Shown: positions 31,516-39,459 of the stretch, in pieces
Numbering within the stretch: position 1 is the stretch's first letter
Layout of the letters: the number at the start of each line of letters is the position of its first letter
Source of the DNA: Argyresthia goedartella
Taxonomy: Eukaryota; Arthropoda; Insecta; Lepidoptera; Argyresthiidae
Assembly (NCBI GenBank): GCA_949825045.1
Contig: OX463812.1
Location: 4,696,661 to 4,760,660, forward strand
Reading direction: 5' to 3'
Length of the DNA stretch: 64,000 nucleotides
Notes under the pieces: model-generated
Told to the model about the DNA's origin: nothing
Seen by the model: only the letters and a program-made list of their open reading frames with translations
Databases searched by the model: none
Position numbers and translations under genes: made by a program

Positions 31516-32427
31516 TTAGTTCAATATATTTCTGGCGAATTCATCACTGGTAATCATGTTATCTGTAATAACCTCATTATAATGTTTAGCAAAAACAGCG
31601 GAGGTTGCACTCCAACCTGCCGATTTTCTTATAGTGTCTAAACTAATTCCTGATTTGTATGCCTTAGACGTGGCTGCATGTCTAGTACTGTGTGCAGTGA
31701 ATACTTCTGTGTTTATGCCACACTTTTTTAACGTATCCTTTACCCACCTGCCTAACGTTTGTGACGTTACTTCTCGATATGGTTTTTTAAATGATATAAA
31801 CAACGATTGCTGACTTTGGCGTAGTTGTCTTGTCTGATCTAGATATGTATGGAGTGTCCTGGCAGGACAAATTTGCGGCTTCTGTTCGAAAAATGGTAAT
31901 GAAAGCAGAGGTTGGAGAGATCCGAGACGAGAAGTTTTAATAAGATCGGGTATCTTAATAATCGTTCCTGATTCTGAGGTGACTATGTTACTAATTTTAA
32001 TTTTAGACAAAGTTTGAGCCCTGTGTGCTGTTACAAGTGCCAATATTGTGACTAATTTCTTAGAAATTTTCTCAAGATCTAAATCCTCATTGGGATACCA
32101 ATTTGATAAATCATTTAGCACCAGATCAATATTCCAGGTTAAATTATACTTCGGTAGTGGAGGCCGTAAATGAAAAATACCTTTAAAGTATCTCGAAATA
32201 CAATCAATATTAATTTTTTCTTGACCCAATAACAACGACAAAGCAGACCGACAACTGTTCAGCGTGCCATAGCGAGCACCTGTATCAAAGATCTGTGTTA
32301 AAAAAAGTAGAACATCTGTTATGGAGGCATTGTAGGGATCGATTCCGCTAACATGACAATGAGTAAACCATTTTCTAAGACTAGTGTCGTATTGTTTAAC
32401 CCTGTTGTCTGCAAGGGATGCCACCAT
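31516..32427 (-). CDS. DIRS tyrosine recombinase (integrase), 303 residues
   Basis: Integrates the circular DNA copy by site-specific recombination. The ATG at 32427 overlaps the upstream stop as TAATG. The N-terminal half (YDTSLRKWFTHCHVSG, NSCRSALSLLL) resembles a SAM-like core-binding domain. The catalytic half shows Arg in VTAHRAQTLSK, His-x-x-Arg in FTAHSTRHAATS, Trp in KSAGWSATS and the nucleophile Tyr in AKHYNEV. All the expected residues are present and the frame is intact. This gene type separates DIRS elements from LTR elements that use a DDE integrase. Confidence 0.92.
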   Translation of the reverse strand: MVASLADNRVKQYDTSLRKWFTHCHVSGIDPYNASITDVLLFLTQIFDTGARYGTLNSCRSALSLLLGQEKINIDCISRYFKGIFHLRPPLPKYNLTWNIDLVLNDLSNWYPNEDLDLEKISKKLVTILALVTAHRAQTLSKIKISNIVTSESGTIIKIPDLIKTSRLGSLQPLLSLPFFEQKPQICPARTLHTYLDQTRQLRQSQQSLFISFKKPYREVTSQTLGRWVKDTLKKCGINTEVFTAHSTRHAATSKAYKSGISLDTIRKSAGWSATSAVFAKHYNEVITDNMITSDEFARNILN

Positions 32428-33921
32428 TATTGGGATAGCGGATGATGGGACTCCTCTTCGTAAGAGCGCTGTCCGGACAACAGCCCGACAACCAGGGTAA
32501 TCCGCCGGTGTAGTGCCCGATCGCTACAATGAGAAATAATAAGATCATCCCTTGAATGTATAGCTAAGGGTTTTGACGTGAGAAGGCTTTTAAAAAGTGG
32601 GTACCAAGGCTGTGTTGGCCATTTTGGTACAACAACAATGCCTGTTGCTCGGTCATGAATTATTTTGCGTAAAGTTTTTAATATAACTGATATTGGAGGG
32701 AATGCATAAAAAAATAAGTTGGTCCACGGCAGCATAAAAGCATTGATTGCATATGCATCTGGATCTCTATGCCATGAAACATATTTATTACATTTATGAT
32801 TGATTCGACTAGCAAAGAGATCAATACTAGGAATACCAAAGTGATTTGTTATTGTGTTAAAGGCCTGATTGGAAATTTCCCACTCAATGTCGGGGTGTGA
32901 CTTTCTGGATTCCGCATCTGCGACTATATTATCAGATGATTTAATGTAATCGGCACAAACAGTAGTGCGATGGGTTTCACACCACTGCCAAAGCTGTTTT
33001 GTAATATTAGTCAAGTGCGGGAACTGCACTCCGCCCATTCTATTGATATAAGATATTGCGGTTGTGTTATCAACACGCAATAATATCTGGCAGTTATACA
33101 AGTTTTGAGCAAATACTTTAAGACCTAGGAATGCTACCAATATCTCAAGGTAATTAATATGTAGGGATCATTCGTGCTCATCCCAAGGACCATTGGCCGT
33201 ATTGCCCCCACACGCGGCCCCCCATCCCGTTGTTGAGGCATCAGTGTATATCTCAATGGCATATTCATCACTTTTTATTTTGCATACAGCATTATCAATA
33301 TTATCTAACCACCAGTTAAATGTGGGGTTTAAAGATTTAGGTATCGTCATAAATTTATCGTAGTTTTCGTCGTCTTTTAGGTTTAGATATTTACATCGCT
33401 CTAAATCCTTTGTATATAGCCAGCCGTACTCTACGGCCTGACAAGCCGATGTAAGTAAACCTAAAAAACGAGCGAAATCTCTGATTTTGCATTTATTTAA
33501 GCTTTTAAATTTAATTAGTTCCCGTTTAATTTTTTCTTTTTTGTTTTCAGGTAACCTCACTTCTAACTTCGTCGAGTCTATAATATTCCCCAAGAATTTA
33601 CAAGTTCTGCTTGGTTCCTTTGAGCTCTTTACCGTATTTATAATAAACCCAAGAGATTGTAATAGACATTTTGTATGTTTCATGTTATCTAAACACTCTT
33701 TATAAGAGTGACCTACCAAATGTATGTCATCTAAATAACATGTAGATAAATATCCCATGGAACGGAGAAGTTTAGCAACTGGTTTAAGTATTTTTGTGAA
33801 AACAAACGGCGCAGTATTTAAACCAAAAGGTAATACATTAAATTGATATAATTGGCCAGACCAGTAAAAACGAAAATACTTTCGAGAATTTTGATGAATG
33901 TTTACCAAGAAATATGCATCC
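32427..33921 (-). pseudogene. DIRS reverse transcriptase C-terminal part, RNase H and following domain
   Basis: Right after the SINE the RT frame continues: VNIHQNSRKYFRFYWSG, FNVLPFGLNTAPFVFTK and the active site TCYLDDIHLVG. RNase H shows IYTDASTTGWGAACGG, and after an in-frame TGA (33168-33170) HINYLEI, RVDNTTAISYINRMGG and the rest. The C-terminal segment with PSIDLFASRINHKC, YAFPPI and VVVPKWPTQPW corresponds to the region often called a methyltransferase-like domain in DIRS elements; I am not certain of that name. It ends at 32427 in TAATG with the recombinase. Apart from the TGA and the SINE the frame is open. Confidence 0.85.
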
Positions 33922-33926
33922 TTTAA

Positions 33927-34193
33927 TGACGACCCGAGTGGCCGAGTCGGCAGTGACGCTGCCTACAAAACCAAGGGTCCCGGGTTCGAGTCCCGGTGGG
34001 GGCAAATGTTTGTTTGATGAGAACGGATGTTTGTACCCTAGTCATGGTTGTTTATCTATCTAAGTATAATATTTATCTATATAAGTATGTGTATCGTTGT
34101 CTAGTACCCAAGATACAGGGAATCCTAGTTTGGGGCTAGATCAATGTGTGTAAAAGGTGTCCAAGGTATTATTATTTATTATTATTATTATTA
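33927..34193 (+). mobile_element. tRNA-derived SINE inserted in DIRS RT
   Basis: A 267-bp insertion with RNA polymerase III promoter boxes: A box TGGCCGAGTCGG (near 33940) and B box GGTTCGAGTCC (near 33993). It ends in an ATT-rich (TATTATTATT) tail and is flanked by TTTAA at 33922-33926 and 34194-34198. The tRNA-like head lacks a proper acceptor stem, so it is not a tRNA gene. It lies opposite to the DIRS coding strand. Confidence 0.88.
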
Positions 34194-34620
34194 TTTAAAT
34201 CTATAGTCGCCATGTAGCAATCTTGTGATATAAGTTTCAAAGACGTTCGCAAGTCTTCAAGTTTAAAATGCTGCGTCGTTATGTGTTTATTAAGTTGTTT
34301 AAGATTTAATATAAATCGTTGTTGACCGTCAGGTTTCGGGATAAGAAAGGTGGTTGAAATGTATTGCCCTTCACAATGTTCACAAGGTGAGATAGCCCCA
34401 ATGGTGAGAAGGTTTTTTATGCATTCTTTATAAGCATTGCATTCAAACTGCGAATACGTTGGTTCTACTGGAATAGTAAATTGAGTAACCGAACTAGACA
34501 ATACAATTTCATAACCTGTAATCCAGGATAGTATAACTGGGTTATTGGTAAGCAAAGTCCATTGTTTATGAAAATGAGAAAGTCTGCCTGAAGGTTTTAC
34601 CGTATCTAACGCCTGTAGCG
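34194..34620 (-). pseudogene. DIRS reverse transcriptase, N-terminal part
   Basis: Contains SPCEHCEGQYISTTFLIPKP and RFILNLKQLNKHI, then CYMATIDL directly before the SINE. The frame is -1 relative to gag and is open back into the gag end, so RT may be made by frameshifting or reinitiation. No ATG at the start is evident (the first candidate codon near 34555 is TTG). The coordinate of the start is a guess. Confidence 0.75.
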
Positions 34621-35545
34621 TTGTTGTGGCTGATGTGCGAATGTCCTGTAGGCGGCAGGGTGCCTCTGCGTCGTCGTCTGAGTCTGCGGCTGCGGCTGCC
34701 TCTGCGCTGGAGCAACCGGCGCGGGCGGGGGGGGCGCCGCTCGCGCATACCTCGCGCCCCCCGCCCCGCTTGCCATCGTCTGAGGCCTGCGGCTCGCAGG
34801 AGGCCCTCTGTAGTTTAAAGGCCTGCTAGGGACTCTTGATGAAGTTTGAGTCAGCCTGATATTTGAGGCCAATCTCAAGTCTGCTCCTGATTTAGATATG
34901 GTTTTTGCTGTCTTTAAGGTCTCAGTGAGATTAGCAAATAGTGTTTCATCTATTTTGGTTTTTTCTAGCTGATCTTTTAAGTCCTTTTTTACTGTTGAAA
35001 GTTTGAAGAATCTTCTGAGGATCGAGTTAGATTGATGTAAATCTGCTAGGATACGGACGGTATCCATTAATAGTTTTAACATCTCAGGGTCCTTTTGGTT
35101 TGACGCCAGAAGCAGCGTGATTGCAGCTCTGAGCGACGATAGAGCGCATGAAGTCATAGATTGTTTGAGTTCAATGCCCTTGTCCCGTTTTACTTGGCCT
35201 TCAATCAAGGAGGCGCGAATTTCAGGATTCAAAACTGGCGCTTTCAAAAGTCTGCAGTTTGTAGGGATAAGATATTTATCCTTCAGTTCCTTGCGGTTTT
35301 CTTTAGAAAGACCGGTTGTGACAATATAGTTCAGTCTGATAGCTAGATCCTTTTGGATGTCAGAACTGTACTCTTGGGTAAGAGTAGGGTCTTCGCCTAA
35401 TATTTTCAATAATTCTGGGTCCAGTTCGGGTATTGGTTCATCCAGTGACATCCCGTGGAGTACATCAGCTGAAGAGGGCGGCGGCACAACAGCAGCTGCA
35501 GTAGTGGCGGTGGTGGCAGAATCGACGGCGGTGACAGCGTTGGTA

Positions 35546-35576
<31 letters not shown>

Positions 35577-35738
35577 AAGTCATGGTAATAGTGGTACGAG
35601 GCAGATCGGTAGGAACCACATCAGTGCTATGTGCGGCGTCATTGCTATTTTCAGCAGACTCCGAGTCTGGAGGGATATTCCAGTATGAGCAACCAGGTAA
35701 GTCAGCATCTTCGTCCCTGACGGCGATGGAGACGCTCT
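34606..35738 (-). CDS. DIRS gag, exon 2
   Basis: Encodes the structural protein of the DIRS particle. Starting at the acceptor GCCTGCAG|AG, it reads ESVSIAVRDEDADL, a poly-Ala run (from a GCG/GCC trinucleotide tract at 35546-35577), PIPELDPELLKILGEDP, KEDRKELK-like and helical segments (IRASLIEGQVKRDKG, LMDTVRILADLHQ), and a basic Pro/Gln/Arg-rich C-terminus ending at 34606. Helix-rich gag proteins with PELLKILGEDP-like motifs are typical of DIRS1-type elements. An ATG at 35766 lies in the presumed intron and has no similarity support. Confidence 0.8.
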
Positions 35739-36051
35739 CTGCAGGCAAAATACGTATTTTGCTCAAATGTGGGTGGTATGTGAGACTCCAAAGCGAGAAA
35801 CACGCAAACCCAGTTTTTTCAATGAGACGGTTTTACGTTTTTTCTGTCTACATATACATTGCTATGGAAATACCCAAACGGTAGACCCGGTCAGCATGTA
35901 TTTTCTTAGGAAGTGGAAAGCCCCTAGGTGGACAGTCCGATTTTCCAATCGTTTTGTTCAGATAAAACACCGTTATGTACAATGATAAGAAAAAACAGTC
36001 AAATCTGTTCCTTAGGTTCAAGCAACAAGTGTTATTTGTTGAATGACTCAC
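35739..36051 (-). other. Putative 313-bp intron in DIRS gag
   Basis: Donor CTAG|GTGAGT at 36051 and acceptor TTTTGCCTGCAG at 35739. The split codon (G|AG) keeps the frame between the two coding blocks. Inferred from sequence only. Confidence 0.6.
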
Positions 36052-36196
36052 CTAGTCGGTTATGAGGCGAATAATTTTCGTCATCCGAGCTCGAAGAATG
36101 TCTACGGCGACGTCGATGTTTCACTTTTCTTTCTAATTTTTTAAGTTTCTTCACTAAATAGTCGTAGTCATCACTGTCACTTTTCCTTTTCGGCAT
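36052..36196 (-). CDS. DIRS gag, exon 1 (basic N-terminus)
   Basis: Starts MPKRKSDSDDYDYLVKKLKK and continues into an Arg run and SSSSDDENYSPHNRL, 48 codons plus one base, ending at a consensus donor (GTGAGT). It lies 72 bp inside the right inverted terminal repeat, where gag should begin. A short Lys/Arg and acidic coiled start like this is usual for DIRS-type gag proteins. It could have nuclear localisation signals. The splice link to exon 2 is inferred. Confidence 0.65.
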
Positions 36197-36268
36197 TTTA
36201 TTGGTATTTTTATTTAATCAACAATAGAAAAATACCGAGCGCGCGAAACAGCGAAGCACTAAAACGTG

Positions 36269-36407
36269 AATGAAAGCAAATGGCAAGGGAAGGGCGAGCT
36301 GTGAATTTTTTGGTCTACCTTACGTTAGAACCTTTATATTTTTCTCCAAATATAGTGCGCGAAATGGCTAGCCTTGAGTGAAACTACATGTGTACCTATG
36401 CTAATAT
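36269..36407 (-). repeat. DIRS inverted terminal repeat (5' end of element)
   Basis: Inverse copy of 31001-31139. The outer bases to 36432 match the internal complementary region. Confidence 0.9.
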
Positions 36408-36432
36408 CGAAGAACGAAGCTTGATGTGTAAT

Positions 36433-37346
36433 ATTAGTTGGATATTATTTAATATAAATATTTTGAGACTTTCAATGAAATTTGCTATGTTTTTTAGAGC
36501 CAAAAATTGATCCACCTGGTTAAAATCTCTGGGAAAACGCGTTCCCTTGTTTTCGCAAACACTGAGCAAAGCTCGGTCGCCACGGAACTTATCTTTTTAA
36601 TATATAGTAAAAGTTTCAACTTCAATATTTAAGGAATCAAGGAATTTTCGGATTTTATCAGCTAATAAAAAACAGATATCATTCATAAAACATATCTTTA
36701 TTGTAAAAGCAAAGCAAGAAATCTTACGTCAACTGACATCGAGCTCAAAAATAATTAATAAACTTACTACTCTAAGGACGCATACAGTCAGAATACGTAT
36801 TCCATTGATATTGAACGTTTTCTCTTGCTCGAATAGTTACAACAGTATTCAGTATCATAAAATTATAACAATAATTGTACGCAGGTACTTTGAGTAGCGA
36901 GTTAGTATTTTTTTCTGTTTATGACAACTTTGAAAATGGTTTTTCCGAAAAAACCGGAATCGAATGTTTTCTTTTACTGTAAATAAAAAACATAATTCAT
37001 TTATAAAAGACAAATTTAGCACCTTTACGGCATGTTTTTAGCGATGTCCTGGGACAAATTTGTCCCAAAAAATAATTGTTCTCCAAAAAAAAGTCTCCAC
37101 TTTTCGTCTTTGTTCCACGAACTTTTGGTGAATATACTCTGCCTATTCCGATCACTGCTGAACAGACAATAATTTGTAGCATTAGTTATACGGATTGACA
37201 TTTCATTAGCTGACCATATTTTGGAGAATTGCAGTACCCATCAATTTTCCCCAAGAAACATATGCAAATGAAAAAATGAAAAAAAAAGAGAGAGTTTATT
37301 TTTTTGAACTACACAAAGATATCCTAAAAAAGATAAATGATGTATA
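36433..37346. other. Receptor intron right of the DIRS element
   Basis: No gene. Holds, on the minus strand, a repeat segment at about 37115-37170 also found at about 30491-30550. Confidence 0.4.
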
Positions 37347-37722
37347 TGTCACCGTTAGATAGTCAAAACCGTTAGTTGATAAACTAACGCGTTAGTCGAT
37401 CAACTATCAACAGATAGTAAACCAGACCGACAGGTTAAAGAGTTTACGTTTATTTTGTTCTTACATGACAACCTAACACGAAGACTATTCGGGGGTTTCG
37501 GTGCGAATTCAGCTAAGCTACCGCAGTGTTTGCCCTGATATTTCGTTTGCAATTCAAGTTTAAACCAGTTTACGATTTAACGGTTTTAACTGTTAGTTTA
37601 TCAACTAACGCGTCATATAGTAAGCAGTACGCTACAGTTTACTATCTTTCGATAGTTGACCAATTAACGAGAGAAAAAACGTTAGTAGATCAACTAATGG
37701 TTTTGACAATCTTAAGGTGACA
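37347..37722. mobile_element. 376-bp MITE with imperfect TIRs and TA duplication
   Basis: The ends read TGTCACCGTTAGATAGTC and, inverted, TGTCACCTTAAGATTGTC; similarity continues inward for about 40 bp (CAAAACC, TTAGTTGAT, ACTAACG). TA flanks both sides. No ORF. Its middle (37456-37551) resembles the middle of the MITE at 50985-51223, although the ends differ. Confidence 0.75.
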
Positions 37723-38422
37723 TAATATATATTGCGAGATTATCGCTCTCTCTTTTTATCGCTGTCTTTTATTAGAGGAGAAAATAAATAAAACTGAGAG
37801 CAAAAAGATTGGCATAACGTAGAATAGAAATCTGTTACCAAGAAACCAGAGTTTATGGTCATGCTCTCTAAGATTTTTCTTGCGGTGGCTCTGTGGAGCG
37901 AGTTGCTCTTCTCTCTCAAATATGGCGAGGGGGTTGATGGCTGGTGCACAAGTCATACTCGTGAACGGGTGCTGGTTGGGGGGACTGGTCCAGTCTGGTT
38001 TCTCATAAGTTATATTAATTAGACTTTTTGTTTGTTCTTATTTATTTCTTTTGTAAAATTGTTATTTTAAGACAGATAATTGGCACTTATAAAAAAGATG
38101 TCATAATATTGTTATTAGATTAGATGATTTTAATATTTTTCATTGTGACATAAAAAAAATATGACAAAAAATTTAAACTGATATCCCCGTAAAGTTTCTT
38201 GGTGCTATCTTCTCTCACGGCCATATTTCCGCAGCATTGGTAGAATTAATGGAGTTTCTTTTTCCTGTGCGAGATTCAGCCATGAATCACCACTTGAAAG
38301 GGAAATTTCCTTTTTCAAACTCAAACCATAGTTACTTGATAGCAGTTTAGTTGATCATATTTGATATATTTAAATTGTCTCTTGAGTCTTGAGTTTTGAG
38401 TTTTGGCAGAATGATCACTCAC
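37723..38422. other. Receptor intron, nothing recognised
   Basis: AT-rich sequence between the MITE and the receptor exon; no coding or repeat signal that I can name. Confidence 0.4.
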
Positions 38423-38593
38423 CTTGATTCCATAATTGGACTCCTCGTAGATGATAGAGACATATTTCCAGCCAAACTTTTTGACGATTTCGACCATGGC
38501 CCTGACCTGATGTAGGTCAGAGGGAATCGTTCGAGTGAAGTATTCGAAGCGGGCTTTGTTCGACAGCTCTGGAGATGTGGAGAAGAACGATAC
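38423..38593 (-). CDS. Class C GPCR (mGluR-type) ligand-binding domain, exon 2 of those seen
   Basis: A 171-bp exon (57 codons, whole codons at both ends) with acceptor GTCTCAG and donor AAG|GTGAGT. It encodes VSFFSTSPELSNKARFEYF, TIPSDLHQVRAMVEIVKKF and KYVSIIYEESNYGIK. These match the Venus flytrap core of metabotropic glutamate receptors, where the STSPELS stretch contributes to the ligand pocket and the following helix and strand lead into lobe 2. It follows the exon at 39317 directly in protein order (IPQ then VSF). The open frame extends past the donor to 38321 but without similarity. Confidence 0.92.
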
Positions 38594-38756
38594 CTGAGAC
38601 GAAGAAAAGAACATGAACAAAATAATTTTTGTTGATGATTTACCTACTAAAATCTAGGGCATCTATTTTGACTCGTTAGTTCATTTTGATATTACCACTC
38701 TTAACAACATTTTCTGGTTCTGATCGTTACACAATAATAAGTTGTTGAATCCAGAA

Positions 38757-38960
38757 GGTTTGTAATTTTGAAGTCAGGCAAAGAGTTAGCGGACTACGTG
38801 CCAGATGGGATTTGTAATTTTAAAGTCAGGGAAAGAGTAAGCAGACTACGTGCCCGATGGTCCGACGATATCATCAAGTATCTTATTGGTTGCAGTTGGG
38901 AAGGAACAGTGCAGATTGGCACTATGGTGAAGAGGCCTATGCCCAGCAGTAGATAGTATG
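38757..38960 (+). mobile_element. Short 3' remnant of an RTE-like LINE
   Basis: Encodes RARWSDDII and, in another frame, EEAYAQQ, which are end-of-ORF motifs of common insect LINEs. The first 100 bp are an imperfect 52-bp tandem duplication (TTTGTAATTTTGAAGTCAGG at 38759, similar at 38811). It lies in the 723-bp intron between two receptor exons. Confidence 0.6.
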
Positions 38961-39044
38961 ATTATAATTATGAAGACTAAGCAAAGCAATTAGTCTTAGC
39001 TGGTCTTGTCATGTGATGGTGCATTTGTTTACCGAGATACTCGT

Positions 39045-39334
39045 AATTTGTGTCAGATGAGGATGTGGAACGATAGTGGTATGTGAGGTATCTTAAACAG
39101 GAGATGTTACCCAAAGAAAATAAATGGGAATGGCTTTGGTATCCGTGGTATTTTGAACTGGAGATGGCACCCAAAGAAGGAGAGGATAATTAAATTGTAG
39201 GTATCTATAACAGGGGATGGTATCCAAAGGAGATAAATATAATATTGGAATAACTTTGCTACCTTGAACAGGAGATGGAAAACTAAGAAACGAGAATATG
39301 GGAATGGCTCTGGTACCTGTGGTATCTTGAACAG
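39045..39334 (-). repeat. Diverged tandem repeat (5 units of 53-63 bp) starting on the exon/donor junction
   Basis: Units begin at 39334, 39271, 39213, 39160 and 39100 on the minus strand with forms of CTGTTCAAGATACC and contain forms of CCAAAGCCATTCCC. The first unit begins within the last 18 coding bases of the exon (CTGTTCAAGATACCACAG) and runs over the splice donor. The fourth unit copies the exon end best (AAAATACCACGG). Confidence 0.75.
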
Positions 39335-39459
39335 CCTGAGCAGGTTAGCAACCTGCACGGAAGTGACGCTAGACGCTGCGCCCACCACTCCGGAGATCAC
39401 CTTGCGCACCGCCGACGCATTGCACGCGTACTCCGCGTCGTCGATGTTGCTGATTGAAC
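39317..39459 (-). CDS. Class C GPCR (mGluR-type) ligand-binding domain, exon 1 of those seen
   Basis: A 143-bp exon with acceptor TTCCTAG and donor CAG|GTACCA. It encodes SISNIDDAEYACN, VRKVISGVVGAASSVTSVQV and ANLLRLFKIPQ. The GVVGAASSVTSVQVANLLRLF stretch is the hallmark of the metabotropic glutamate receptor ligand-binding domain (lobe 1), including the Ser-Ser-Val-Thr region that lines the amino-acid pocket. It starts two bases into a codon and ends on a whole codon. The upstream exon with the signal peptide was not found in the window. The donor lies inside a tandem repeat. The gene is presumably a neuronal or sensory receptor coupled to G proteins at the plasma membrane. Confidence 0.92.

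Larger units (their letters stand above)
30931..36432 (-). mobile_element. DIRS1-like tyrosine-recombinase retrotransposon with ITRs and ICR
   Basis: A 5.5-kb element lying in the receptor intron on the same strand as the gene. It carries inverted terminal repeats (31001-31139 and 36269-36407, 1 mismatch in 139) and an internal complementary region (31211-31333) that mirrors both outer ends. Gene order on the minus strand is gag (spliced), RT, RNase H with a C-terminal domain, then tyrosine recombinase. No target-site duplication is expected for this class, because integration is by recombination of a circle. The breaks are one TGA (33168-33170) and a SINE in RT. The structure is otherwise complete. 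Confidence 0.9.

Noticed and set aside
33929..34005. tRNA gene on the plus strand
   Set aside because: A and B boxes are present, but no proper acceptor stem or anticodon arm; it is the head of a SINE with flanking TTTAA.
35546..35577. GCG/GCC trinucleotide run as an expansion in a host gene
   Set aside because: It codes the poly-Ala tract of DIRS gag and is in frame with it.
39107..39316. Extension of the receptor exon at 39317 into the downstream open frame
   Set aside because: It is the tandem repeat after the donor; the next receptor residues are encoded at 38593.
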